The notes under the pieces were generated by a model. It did no database searches and was not told where the DNA came from. It saw only the letters and a list, made by a program, of their open reading frames with translations. Shown in pieces: positions 38,049-46,263 of a stretch of DNA of 64,000 nt (position 1 is the stretch's first letter; every line of letters begins with the position of its first letter). The translations under genes were made by a program, and so were the position numbers. This DNA is from Clostridiales bacterium CHKCI001 (lineage in GTDB: Bacteria > Bacillota > Clostridia > Lachnospirales > Lachnospiraceae): NCBI GenBank assembly GCA_900045905.1, contig FCNS01000004.1, positions 1-64,000 of the forward strand, given 5' to 3'.

Positions 38049-38327
38049 TTAAGCTTCTACTGCTTTTTCCTCTTCTTCTTGTACACACGCAGCTTCTTGT
38101 GCTGCTCTTTCTTCATTAATCAGCTTTGCTTCTGCTAAAATATCTTCGGCGTTCTCCTGAACTGTTGTCGCTGTCTTCATTACACAATCTTTTGCACGAA
38201 GTACAGCAGCAGTACAATTCGTATATACTTTTTTTGCATCTTTACTCGAAAGGATTTTAATCCCTGCGGTTCCAAATAGTACGCCGCCAGCGAAAATTCC
38301 TAATTTTTTCATACTAAAAATATTCAT
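38049..38327 (-). CDS. DUF6110 family protein
   Basis: A 92-residue protein with an N-terminal hydrophobic glycine-rich segment (LGIFAGGVLFGTAGIKIL), a helical middle containing CTAAVLRAKDCVMK, and an acidic Glu-rich tail. This is the DUF6110 pattern, a family found next to P-type ATPase genes in clostridia. Function is unknown; an accessory of the ATPase is inferred from position. AGGAGG precedes the ATG. Confidence 0.78.
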   Translation of the reverse strand: MNIFSMKKLGIFAGGVLFGTAGIKILSSKDAKKVYTNCTAAVLRAKDCVMKTATTVQENAEDILAEAKLINEERAAQEAACVQEEEEKAVEA

Positions 38328-38339
38328 TTCTCGTACCTC

Positions 38340-38420
38340 CTATTTATGCTTGTAACCAGTATAAAATAACATTACACAACAAAATGCCATCGCCCATGCC
38401 CAAAATTTATGGGATTTCAT
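38340..38420 (-). CDS. 26-residue membrane peptide
   Basis: A small ORF with GAGGAG eight bases before its ATG encodes MKSHKFWAWAMAFCCVMLF then YTGYKHK: one hydrophobic helix flanked by Lys/His-rich ends. The stop is directly before the ribosome site of the DUF6110 gene, so the two are likely coupled. Two Cys and three His residues (HK, CC, YKHK) could contact metal. Supported by ribosome site, position and composition only. Confidence 0.6.
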   Translation of the reverse strand: MKSHKFWAWAMAFCCVMLFYTGYKHK

Positions 38421-38429
38421 CTTTCATCA

Positions 38430-38750
38430 CTCCTCGTATAGTAAGTTTGTAGCCAAGTAAAACAGGCTATGAACTTATTCTTTTTTGGTATAGATGTAAA
38501 GATTATTCTATGATGTCATATCAGGAGGGTTCTCCTCCACGACTGCTGGTTCATCCTTTTCTCATCTATACAGTTCATATGTTACTTTATATCAAAGCTC
38601 CCCGATGCTATAATGATTCCCAGTGGAATCTCAGCTAAGGTCACTGCTTACGATAAAGTGGATTGTTATCATTCACTTGGCTACTTGCTTATGAATTATT
38701 TATGGATAATCATAAATCTGATATTTGTGGTTAGTCAATTGCAACAATGA
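38430..38750. other. intergenic region of the metal module
   Basis: This gap between the Fur-like gene and the small membrane ORF holds a hairpin GGAGGAGAACCCTCCT (about 38522-38540 on the minus strand), a GC-richer stretch around 38600, and a repeat-family segment at 38657-38694. It is probably the promoter and leader of the ATPase transcript. No known riboswitch could be matched. Confidence 0.35.
38657..38694. repeat. solo copy of the dispersed repeat's shared segment
   Basis: AGTGGATTGTTATCATTCACT then TGGCTACTTGCTTATGAA keeps the hairpin plus TACTTGCTYAT pattern of the structured repeat family but has no cloverleaf beyond it. It lies about 57 bp after the stop of the Fur-like gene. Confidence 0.45.
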
Positions 38751-39017
38751 TTAATGATAAATCTTCTCATCTTCCAACTTATCAGGTTCATATACAATTT
38801 TTCTGCTAATTACTCCAATTTCCTCTAGTGCATTCACCATACGGTAAACGGTAGCAATTCCAATTTCATCATCCAACTTAGAGGCTCGATAAAAAATTTC
38901 TTTACAACTAGAACACTTATTTTCCAGAATAATATCCAAAAGTTCCATTCTTTGTTTCGTTATTCTACAACCATTTGCTTTTAACTTTTGTATAATTAAT
39001 TCTTTTCGTCTATCCAC
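38751..39017 (-). CDS. short Fur-like regulator (DNA-binding domain only)
   Basis: An 88-residue protein matching the Fur winged-helix domain: GCRITKQRMELLDIIL, a CSSCKEI segment, and IGIATVYRMVNALEEIGVI (the recognition helix). The C-terminal dimerisation and metal domain with its His and Cys ligands is absent; the frame ends at KIYH. GTG start with AGGAGG upstream. It may be a natural short form or a truncation; the sequence after the stop does not resume Fur in another frame. It likely controls the ATPase module (inference). Confidence 0.8.
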   Translation of the reverse strand: MDRRKELIIQKLKANGCRITKQRMELLDIILENKCSSCKEIFYRASKLDDEIGIATVYRMVNALEEIGVISRKIVYEPDKLEDEKIYH

Positions 39018-39078
39018 GTTGGTTTCCTCCTGTTACTTTCCAGCACTATTTATCCTTTACATTCTGCTTTCCTACTAG

Positions 39079-39306
39079 TTATTTTATGGAAACCATAATG
39101 TGCTTTGCCATATCTGAATTAATTGCAATTCTCGAATCCTTAATACTTACAATTACATTTCCTCCAATTATTGATAATACAGCAACTTCAGCTCCTACAA
39201 CAAATCCAAGGTTTTCCAAAAACTTTCTAGTTTCTTCCTTTCCACCAACTTTTTGGATTATATTTATATCTCCAACCCTTACCATCGTTAACGGCATACG
39301 ACTCAT
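39079..39306 (-). CDS. FeoA domain protein
   Basis: A 75-residue SH3-like FeoA protein (GKEETRKFLENLGFVVGAEV, then SIIGGNVIVSIKDSRIAI). FeoA partners the FeoB ferrous iron transporter, but no feoB is present in the window. Position ahead of a Fur-like gene suggests cotranscription with the metal module. The ATG at 39306 follows AGAAAGAAGATG-type sequence with a weak ribosome site. Confidence 0.85.
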   Translation of the reverse strand: MSRMPLTMVRVGDINIIQKVGGKEETRKFLENLGFVVGAEVAVLSIIGGNVIVSIKDSRIAINSDMAKHIMVSIK

Positions 39307-39505
39307 CTTCTTTCTTTTCTCTGATGCAAATCGATATTTTTTTTCAACTACTCTTTTTATTTAGTTAGTATATACTAACCTAAAACAACAGTCAAGCATT
39401 TTCTTGATTAGTTTTTATCAATAAGTAGCATGTGGCGCTGCCTTCCTACATGACTTCTTTGGAAAAATTTCATGTTTACGGCTAATCTAATTCTTTCGCA
39501 CAAAG

Positions 39506-39553
39506 AAAAAATCTCTACCTATACGCTTATTGCATTAAGATAGAGATTTTTTT
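39506..39553 (-). terminator. terminator after the first YfcC gene
   Basis: AAAAAATCTCTA pairs with TAGAGATTTTTT. It lies about 35 bp beyond the YfcC stop on the minus strand and gives T-runs on both strands. Confidence 0.8.
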
Positions 39554-39586
39554 AATTGATGATTGTTTTACATTTATTATGTTTCT

Positions 39587-41110
39587 TTAAGATAATCCAA
39601 TCAGAACTGCAAAAATTACTGTCACGGATGCAAAGACAAACAAAACTGCTTGGAATTTAATCTGGAATTTTGCCCATTTACCCCAGTCAAGTTTTGCTGC
39701 TGCCAAAGCTCCAAGCAGACATCCTGAAGTTGGAACGATAAAGTTTGTAAACGCATCTCCAAGCTGATATGCCAAAACAGCTACTTGTCTCTCTACTCCT
39801 ACCAAATCTGCCAATGGTGCCATAATTGGCATTGTTAGTGCAGCCTGACCTGATCCTGACACGACGAAGAAGTTAAATACAGACTGGAATACATACATAA
39901 GCCATGCAGAAATAACGGATGGGAAGTTTTTCATTCCTTCACTAATTCCATGTAAAATTGTATTTAATACAGTACCTTCTGTTGCACTTGTACCGCCCAA
40001 AACGATAATAATTCCTTGTGCCATACCAACACAAAGAGCTGCACCTAATAAATCGGAAGCTCCTTGGTTAAATGATTTGGCAATATCATTTACTTTCATA
40101 TCATTTAAATGAAATATAATTCCAATAATGCCTGACACTAATCCCATAACAAAGAATTGAGAAGCAATTTCTGGAATATAATATCCCTGTGTTACAACTC
40201 CCCAAATGGTCCATACCATACAAGCTGCAACCGTTAATAAAACTAATTTATGTCCTAAAGTAAACGGAGGCATCTCCTTTTTTGTTTTTGTAAATTCAAT
40301 TCGGTATTGCTCGTCCGATTCATATGCAACAGAAAGACGAGGACTTTTTTTAATTTTTACAGCATAGCGCATCGTAAATACGATTGCAAGTCCAGTAAAG
40401 AAAATCCACATTGGAATTCGGAACCATGCGCCTGACATAACAGGTATCCCTGCAATTCCCTGTGCTACTGCTAAACCAAATGGATTTTGCCAAGAAGAAC
40501 CAAATCCAATCTGAGTTGCCACATAGGAACACATAATACCAACTACTGCATCGTATCCCATTGCAACAAACATTGGCACTAAGATCATAACAAATGGAAT
40601 CGCTTCCTCTCCCATACCAAAAACGGCACCACCAAGAGAAAATAGTGTAATCAAAATTGGAATGATAAAAATTTCCTTTCCATTCGTCAAATCAATCACT
40701 CGCATAATCCCACTTTCTACAGCTCCCGTTCGCAGTACAATTCCAAAGGCTCCTCCCACTACTAAAATAAAAGCAATAATGCCAACTGCCGTTCCAGATT
40801 TATCTCCAGTTGTCATTCCTTCAAATACATAATTTAGAATTCCCTGACTGCCAAAATCTTCGGTTCCAAACAATGGGGTAATTTTGGTCACTTTATTCCC
40901 GTTCTCATCCAGCACATATTGAAAACTATCTGGATCTAAAACTGTTCTTGTTTTTTCCTCTCCATTTTGTATATAAGTAATTTCTTTTGTATCATATTTT
41001 CCCAATGGAATAAATACTGTGAGCAACGCCGCAAATAAAACGACTCCAAAAATAATAATATACGTATGCGGCATTTCAAATCTCTTTTTTTTCTTTACAT
41101 TCGTATTCAT
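39587..41110 (-). CDS. YfcC family membrane transporter (first copy)
   Basis: About 507 residues with many transmembrane helices and the family start (MNTNVKKKKRFEMPHTY, then a first helix, then an extracytoplasmic loop with PDSFQYV). Conserved segments include GAVFGMGEEAIPFVMILVP, SGSGQAALTMPIMAPL and QLGDAFTNFIVPTSG. YfcC proteins belong to the C4-dicarboxylate/arginine-ornithine type transporter superfamily; the substrate here is probably an amino acid or dipeptide. ATG 41110 follows GAGGGA; the frame's upstream extension runs into a structured repeat and is not coding. First of two such transporters in the cluster. Confidence 0.9.
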   Translation of the reverse strand: MNTNVKKKKRFEMPHTYIIIFGVVLFAALLTVFIPLGKYDTKEITYIQNGEEKTRTVLDPDSFQYVLDENGNKVTKITPLFGTEDFGSQGILNYVFEGMTTGDKSGTAVGIIAFILVVGGAFGIVLRTGAVESGIMRVIDLTNGKEIFIIPILITLFSLGGAVFGMGEEAIPFVMILVPMFVAMGYDAVVGIMCSYVATQIGFGSSWQNPFGLAVAQGIAGIPVMSGAWFRIPMWIFFTGLAIVFTMRYAVKIKKSPRLSVAYESDEQYRIEFTKTKKEMPPFTLGHKLVLLTVAACMVWTIWGVVTQGYYIPEIASQFFVMGLVSGIIGIIFHLNDMKVNDIAKSFNQGASDLLGAALCVGMAQGIIIVLGGTSATEGTVLNTILHGISEGMKNFPSVISAWLMYVFQSVFNFFVVSGSGQAALTMPIMAPLADLVGVERQVAVLAYQLGDAFTNFIVPTSGCLLGALAAAKLDWGKWAKFQIKFQAVLFVFASVTVIFAVLIGLS

Positions 41111-41160
41111 AATAGTTCCCTCTTTTGATTCTTTCTCCTTAAATTTCAGTAAAGCAGCCA

Positions 41161-41311
41161 CTCGGAATCCGCTTTGCTACTTCCTCATGAACGCAGGCTG
41201 CTTTGCAGCTTGTCAGTGTGGACTTTCCTAATCCCCCACTGACACGGGCATCCCCATCCCTCCGCTTAGTACTCCATGCACTTGAAGCGGGGGACTGCCC
41301 GTTCTGCGTTC
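41161..41311. repeat. dispersed structured repeat, cloverleaf copy B
   Basis: Nearly identical to the copy at 9461-9611. Shared segment at 41161-41188, outer stem GAACGCAG (41189-41196)/CTGCGTTC (41304-41311), and the same three arms. Differences keep pairing in places, for example a C-to-T change in the first arm that leaves a G-U pair. It overlaps the last 84 bp of the iadA reading frame. Confidence 0.7.
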
Positions 41312-42475
41312 AAATGTTCCTTTTACAAGAACTTGTCCTTTGTGAATCATTATCTTTCCCTTTGCAATGACGGTATCGATTTCCAATGTATCAGCATCTG
41401 CAAGTACCAAATCGGCATCCGCATTTTTGCTAATCTTTCCCTTATGTTCTAGCTTTAATAAACTTGCCGGATTGGATGTCACTGGTTTTAATGCATCGCT
41501 TAATGAGACTCCATCTTTTAACACAGCATCTTTCATTTCTCTATATAATGATGTAACTTTTCCTACCCCAAGTCCTAAAAAGGTTCCATCAGAAGCAAAA
41601 ATTGGCAGACTTCCCTGCCCATCTGAGGAAAATGTCACATGATCAATCAAAACCCCTGCATCCAATGCCATTTTTAGCCCTATACTCGCCTTTACTTCAT
41701 CAGGTTCCAAAAAGTCTGGATCGGAACTGGTTGTTAAATCAATATATCCGCCCCAATTTTTTGCATAATCAATTCCATCTTTCATAAGAGCATTACTTCG
41801 ATTGATATGAGTCGGCAGCATATTGGTAGCAGGAATCTGTGTTTTTTCCAGAATGTATCGTAGAAACTCCAACTTCTCTTCTCCATCTCCCATATGGATA
41901 TTGACAAGTCCTGCCTTTCCTGAAAGGATTCCTCCAACTCTTGTGTCCGCTACAATTTTCGCGAACTCTTCTTTCGTTGGCTGAGAAGATCGGTGATCTG
42001 AAATTGCAATTTCTCCTGTTCCTACTACTTTTTCTAATAAAATAATATCATCCATAACACTTCCCGTTAATGTCCGCACCGGTACTTGATAAGATCCTGT
42101 ATAAACATAAGTAGTAATTCCTTCTTCTTCCAATCCCTTTGCTTTGGCTAATAAATTTGAAATCGTTCTTGTACATCCATCCGTTCCTAGACATCCTACT
42201 ACAGTCGTAACTCCTCCTGTAATAATGTCGGAAAGCATAATTTCTGGTGTTCTGGTTTTAGCCCCTCCTTCTCCACCTCCTCCTAGAATATGAACATGGC
42301 CATCAATAAGACCTGGCATCAATATTTTTCCAGTTCCATCTATCACTGTAATATCATAGGCATATTCTACAGGTAAATCCTCCCCTATTTTTAAAATCTT
42401 TCCACCTCCAATCAAAACATCTTTTACTCCCATTTTTTCTGGAGCATATACATAAGCATTTTTTATTAAATGCAT
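41228..42475 (-). CDS. iadA: isoaspartyl dipeptidase
   Basis: A zinc amidohydrolase that cleaves beta-aspartyl dipeptides released from damaged proteins or from diet. Metal and active-site motifs are visible: MPGLIDGHVHILGGGGEGG (HxH) near residue 60, the GEIAISDHRSSQPT segment, NIHMGDGEEKLE, LPTHINRS and FSSDGQGSLP. The family normally ends at about VKGTFE. Here the frame continues for some 27 extra residues (RRTGSPPLQVHG onward) encoded by the structured repeat, which seems to have replaced the native stop codon. Confidence 0.93.
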   Translation of the reverse strand: MHLIKNAYVYAPEKMGVKDVLIGGGKILKIGEDLPVEYAYDITVIDGTGKILMPGLIDGHVHILGGGGEGGAKTRTPEIMLSDIITGGVTTVVGCLGTDGCTRTISNLLAKAKGLEEEGITTYVYTGSYQVPVRTLTGSVMDDIILLEKVVGTGEIAISDHRSSQPTKEEFAKIVADTRVGGILSGKAGLVNIHMGDGEEKLEFLRYILEKTQIPATNMLPTHINRSNALMKDGIDYAKNWGGYIDLTTSSDPDFLEPDEVKASIGLKMALDAGVLIDHVTFSSDGQGSLPIFASDGTFLGLGVGKVTSLYREMKDAVLKDGVSLSDALKPVTSNPASLLKLEHKGKISKNADADLVLADADTLEIDTVIAKGKIMIHKGQVLVKGTFERRTGSPPLQVHGVLSGGMGMPVSVGD

Positions 42476-42559
42476 GTTATCTCTCCCTTCTATATATTAT
42501 TTCCATCATCAGCCGTTACCTGCTCTAATAACATCTTTTACTTTTTTTATATTTCTAAC

Positions 42560-43048
42560 CTATTGAATCTGCTTTTGAATAAAATAAATACGTCCGATAC
42601 CAAAAATAATGGCTGTTATGATTAGTAAAATATGCCGAAGTGTAATACCACTAATCAAAAACACAATGATAGGAATCATGGATATAGTAAGAAATTCCCA
42701 TTTTTTCCTCTCTCCAAAATACAGCATCCAAACAATCCAATATACAATAATCAATAAAAGATTACTACAAGAATATATTAAAAATACACCAACAGAAGCA
42801 AAACCAAACTTTGAAAGTCCAATTGGAACTATCATTAAAATCAGAGATGCATACCATCCTACTTGTTCCATAATCTTCATTAGCATAATTTCACATTTAT
42901 ATTTTAATTTGCGGAATCTGATTGCATAAATGATATTTGGAATGCACAGCAATATTACAATGAAAGCTCCTGCAAAACTAATCCATCCCATTCCTAACTT
43001 TCCTGCTAAAAAAATGCTAGTTGGCCCATCTGCATGACCGATTACCAT
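42560..43048 (-). CDS. small membrane protein with OadB-like ADGPTS motif
   Basis: A 162-residue protein with about five transmembrane helices. The N-terminus reads MVIGHADGPTSIFLAGKLG, matching the conserved intramembrane motif (G-ADGPT--F-A-KL) of beta subunits of sodium-pumping decarboxylases, but the rest does not resemble that family and is far too short for it. I do not recognise a wider family. It sits between the dipeptidase and the LOR/SDH-like gene on the same strand. Confidence 0.65.
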   Translation of the reverse strand: MVIGHADGPTSIFLAGKLGMGWISFAGAFIVILLCIPNIIYAIRFRKLKYKCEIMLMKIMEQVGWYASLILMIVPIGLSKFGFASVGVFLIYSCSNLLLIIVYWIVWMLYFGERKKWEFLTISMIPIIVFLISGITLRHILLIITAIIFGIGRIYFIQKQIQ

Positions 43049-43196
43049 ACCTACTTTCTCTCCCGTTACTCTTTTCTTTGAATTTCACACCATAAATTAT
43101 TTTTTCATTATATCATTCCTTTCGTATCCTTTCAACTATATTGCTAACAAAAGAAACCTCTACTGGATGTCTTTTACATATCACAATAAAAATAGA

Positions 43197-43220
43197 AGCC
43201 GAAAATACAAAATTTCGGCT
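43197..43220 (-). terminator. terminator after the LOR/SDH-like gene
   Basis: AGCCGAAA pairs with TTTCGGCT over a short loop. On the minus strand the stem is followed by a T-rich run. It separates the upper catabolic genes from the OadB-motif gene. Confidence 0.65.
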
Positions 43221-43290
43221 CCCATAAGATCTTTTATCTTTTTATGTACTCGTTATTCTCCAAATACAGCTTGATAATCTACCTGACTGA

Positions 43291-44388
43291 TTATTCTTCT
43301 AATCCTAATCCTCTTCTCACATGAACAATAAAGTCCTGTACATTCGTTACAAACGTCTTTACAGAAAGACTTCCTCGATCTCTCAGCTTATTTACTGCAA
43401 ATTCAGAAATATCTACAGAATAAAAATACAGAGGACGTACCTTTCCATTTACCACTCGGAACGACGGAGTCATGTTTCCAGTTGCAATCGTATGTAGTGC
43501 AGAAGCCATACAGATCACTGTAGTTGCTTTCCGAACTAAGTTTCTCATTGCATTCTGTCCTTCATAAACATCTCCGAAAACTTCTGGCAAAGGTCCATCG
43601 TCTCGAATTGAACCGACCAACACAAATGGAACTTCATTTTTTACACACTCACACATAATACCATTCTGTGCAAATCCCTGCCCTACAAATGCTTTAATCG
43701 AACCACAGCTGCGGACCTTATTAATTGTATCAATATGATTATAATGTCCATTTGGCACACTTGTTTGCGTATATACGTCCTGTCCAAGAGCCGTTCTTAG
43801 ATAGGCAGCTTCTAAGTCATGTGTTGCAAGCGCATTTCCTGCCATAAGCCCTTGTACATACCCTGCTTTAATCAGAGAAGCAAACGCATTTCTGGAATCA
43901 GAATCAAATGCGCAGGCTGGCCCCATAACCCAGAGGATATTTCCTCCGTTTTCTTTTTCATATTTCAGCAATTCATATAATTCATCATAATCTTTGGAAT
44001 AGGCAGTTTCACGGGAACGTTGTGTACGGAACGAAAAAACTTCCTTTTCCTGATTGGAACCAGTGCTGAACCCTTCCGTATAAACATAAATTCCTTCACT
44101 TGCATCTTCCGTACGTCCTACCGCTACGAAATCTCCTTTTTTCAAGTTTCGGAATTCTACAATATTTATTTTCTCACCGTCATAAACAGCCACACAATCC
44201 ATACGACTTTCCTTAGCCATGATCCACTGACCGTTTACTTTAAAATACTCTGGAAAAATCGTTGTAGCATGATAATTATCAGGTGCTACAAAATCTTTTT
44301 CCACAGCTACTAACTTTACATCTGGCGCCTTTGCCAAAAATTCCTGATTGAAATCAGGTTCTCTGTACTCCGGTAATTGAAAACTCAT
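43291..44388 (-). CDS. TIGR00300/LOR-SDH domain protein, ornithine cyclodeaminase-like
   Basis: A 365-residue cytosolic protein resembling the LOR/SDH (TIGR00300) family. Members of this family include the ornithine cyclodeaminase half of cyanobacterial AgrE/ArgZ and archaeal relatives. A nucleotide-binding-type region is visible (ILWVMGPACAFDSDSR, MAGNALATHDLEAAYL, GSIRDDGPLPEV). It may convert ornithine to proline and ammonia (inference). ATG 44388 has AAAGGAG upstream; the 15-codon extension to 44433 is not supported. The RocB-like gene lies just upstream, which fits arginine/ornithine catabolism. Confidence 0.7.
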   Translation of the reverse strand: MSFQLPEYREPDFNQEFLAKAPDVKLVAVEKDFVAPDNYHATTIFPEYFKVNGQWIMAKESRMDCVAVYDGEKINIVEFRNLKKGDFVAVGRTEDASEGIYVYTEGFSTGSNQEKEVFSFRTQRSRETAYSKDYDELYELLKYEKENGGNILWVMGPACAFDSDSRNAFASLIKAGYVQGLMAGNALATHDLEAAYLRTALGQDVYTQTSVPNGHYNHIDTINKVRSCGSIKAFVGQGFAQNGIMCECVKNEVPFVLVGSIRDDGPLPEVFGDVYEGQNAMRNLVRKATTVICMASALHTIATGNMTPSFRVVNGKVRPLYFYSVDISEFAVNKLRDRGSLSVKTFVTNVQDFIVHVRRGLGLEE

Positions 44389-44448
44389 ATCAACTTCTCC
44401 TTTATTCTTATTTTCAGCCGTATTCTTTATCATCCTCTCCTATTCTAA

Positions 44449-46077
44449 TTAGTTTTCCTTGCATACAATATGCTGAATCAGATATCGCATCATAGCTGGA
44501 AGTGTTACTTGGATATCTGGTTTATAGACTCTCTCTGTCCATTGATGAATATCTTTTGAACGAGGACCCATCCAGAATGACGGCATACTAAGCGATTCAA
44601 TCTCTTCAAATGGAATATCATAAACGTTAGAAGGTAATGTAAGATTACTCATCAAAGTCCTTTGTCCAACAGAATCCCGACACATCATATAGCTAATATC
44701 TCCCATACCAGCAAAATATGGACACACCTTACCTTCTAATCCCTGCTCTTTGGCAGCTTCAGCATAGAGTGCTTCCAGTCTGGAGATTCCTCCTTTCAGA
44801 CGACAACTCGTCACAGCTGGATAATAAGGCGGAGCAATTCCTATGACTAAAAATGGCTCTTTGATTTCGGAACGTTTTGCCAAATCTTGCATATATTCTA
44901 CACTTGCATGCATAAGAGTTAACTCTCCATCTAATATTTTCTTATTGAGAATTTCATTTTTTTCTGCCTGTATTTGATCAAAATTAGCTTCTTTTTCCTT
45001 AACCAGTGCAATCAAATGTTCTAGTCGCATTACTTTCGGATGAAAGTTTTTCAACTGCTCTTTCTTTACCACACCCATTTTTTCCGATTGTTCAAACGCC
45101 TTTTTATATTTCTCCGCCACATGTTCCATAGCAACCGCACAGGAGGCTTCTACTTTATCCATCAATTCTAATGGAGAAATACTTTCCATAAATAATACGT
45201 TAATTCCTGCCATTGCATATTCCACTAAAGATACATCATAGGCAGGTTTTAAATCCTTTTGCATCAGTACGGTTGGTGGATGTACGGAAATACCATAATC
45301 GGATGATATAAAATCAGTGTTCAATTCAATTTCTCGAACCACTTCTGATATCATATAGGAAGCATTCAATCCTTCCAACGCCTGTGCGCTATGCGACAAA
45401 AACCCCTTTGCTAAAATCATAGGGAGTACCTTTCCAGCTCCACCAGCATACATTGCAACTTGCTTACTTTTTTCTGGATCATTAATTTGAGGTTCTCCTA
45501 TCAGGCAAAGTTTAAAGTCCATCTGATACTGCTCTTGGAGTTGTTTCACAAGTGGCATTGCCTGTCTCATCCCTGCGGAAATATTTTCTTCATCATGAAC
45601 TGCTACAAATAGAATACTTGCATTCAAATCTTTCGCAGATAAAAGAATTTCCATTGCAACCGCCAAGCCACCTTTCATATCTGCACATCCACGTCCAAAC
45701 ATCCAATCTTCATTATTTAAATCCGTAATAATTTCTTCGCTTACCTTTCCAGACAAATCCATTGCCTTCATTTGCTCTCTCAATTCATCTGGCTTTGTAG
45801 CAAATTCTTTTAGAGTTCCATAGCTCTCAATTTCTACGGCATCATAATGTCCCGATAAGAAAACCGTTTGATTCGTTTTTCCTGGCTTAAATGCCCATAT
45901 CAATGGTCTTCCTAAGAAATCATCTAACACTTCCTTGCCACAATATTGTGGATTTTCCTTGAAAAATTCATCCTGAGAAATGATTTCATAAATTTTATTT
46001 CCTAATGCTACTTCATAAGAACTTCCTGTATCACTTCTAACCGCTACAAGCTCATACAATATATCCAGTGCGTTCAT
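44449..46077 (-). CDS. rocB: M20-family peptidase, RocB type
   Basis: A 542-residue M20/M25/M40 metallopeptidase-like hydrolase matching RocB of arginine utilisation. Zinc-site motifs are FLSGHYDAVEIE near residue 95, GRGCADMKGGLAVAM near 150 and AVHDEENISAGMRQ near 180. The length and the long insert region (about 330-420) are typical of RocB rather than short M20 dipeptidases. The exact substrate of RocB is not settled. It lies between the second YfcC transporter and the LOR/SDH-like gene. Confidence 0.82.
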   Translation of the reverse strand: MNALDILYELVAVRSDTGSSYEVALGNKIYEIISQDEFFKENPQYCGKEVLDDFLGRPLIWAFKPGKTNQTVFLSGHYDAVEIESYGTLKEFATKPDELREQMKAMDLSGKVSEEIITDLNNEDWMFGRGCADMKGGLAVAMEILLSAKDLNASILFVAVHDEENISAGMRQAMPLVKQLQEQYQMDFKLCLIGEPQINDPEKSKQVAMYAGGAGKVLPMILAKGFLSHSAQALEGLNASYMISEVVREIELNTDFISSDYGISVHPPTVLMQKDLKPAYDVSLVEYAMAGINVLFMESISPLELMDKVEASCAVAMEHVAEKYKKAFEQSEKMGVVKKEQLKNFHPKVMRLEHLIALVKEKEANFDQIQAEKNEILNKKILDGELTLMHASVEYMQDLAKRSEIKEPFLVIGIAPPYYPAVTSCRLKGGISRLEALYAEAAKEQGLEGKVCPYFAGMGDISYMMCRDSVGQRTLMSNLTLPSNVYDIPFEEIESLSMPSFWMGPRSKDIHQWTERVYKPDIQVTLPAMMRYLIQHIVCKEN

Positions 46078-46107
46078 TTAATTTCACCTCTACTTCTTTC
46101 ATTTGTC

Positions 46108-46263
46108 AAGCGGATATTCGCAATCCGCTTTGCTACTTGCTCATAACCGAATAGCTACTATGTGGCTTCTCAGAAGAGGCTTTTGCCCCTCCTGATACAA
46201 GTAAGTCCTCACCACTGCTTATTGCTCTTCGCAATGGAAGCAGAGGACTTCCTTGATTCGGTT
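46108..46263. repeat. dispersed structured repeat, cloverleaf copy C (different sequence)
   Basis: The shared segment contains AGCGGAT...ATCCGCT and TTGCTACTTGCTCAT (46108-46144). It is followed by a fold closed by AACCGAAT (46145-46152)/ATTCGGTT (46256-46263), with inner arms TCAG/CTGA and AAGTCCTC (46203-46210)/GAGGACTT (46243-46250), the latter topped by CTGCTT/AAGCAG and ATTGC/GCAAT. The cloverleaf part shares no sequence with copies A and B but the same plan and size. Its last bases supply the TAA stop of the second YfcC gene. Confidence 0.7.

Noticed and set aside
38430-38650. Possible yybP-ykoY or NiCo-type metal riboswitch before the ATPase module (GGGGAGC on the minus strand)
   Set aside because: The conserved internal loops of those riboswitches could not be found; only a short GC-rich match remains.
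41111-41161. N-terminal extension of the first YfcC protein
   Set aside because: It reads into the structured repeat; GAGGGA before ATG 41110 and the family's usual start support the shorter form.
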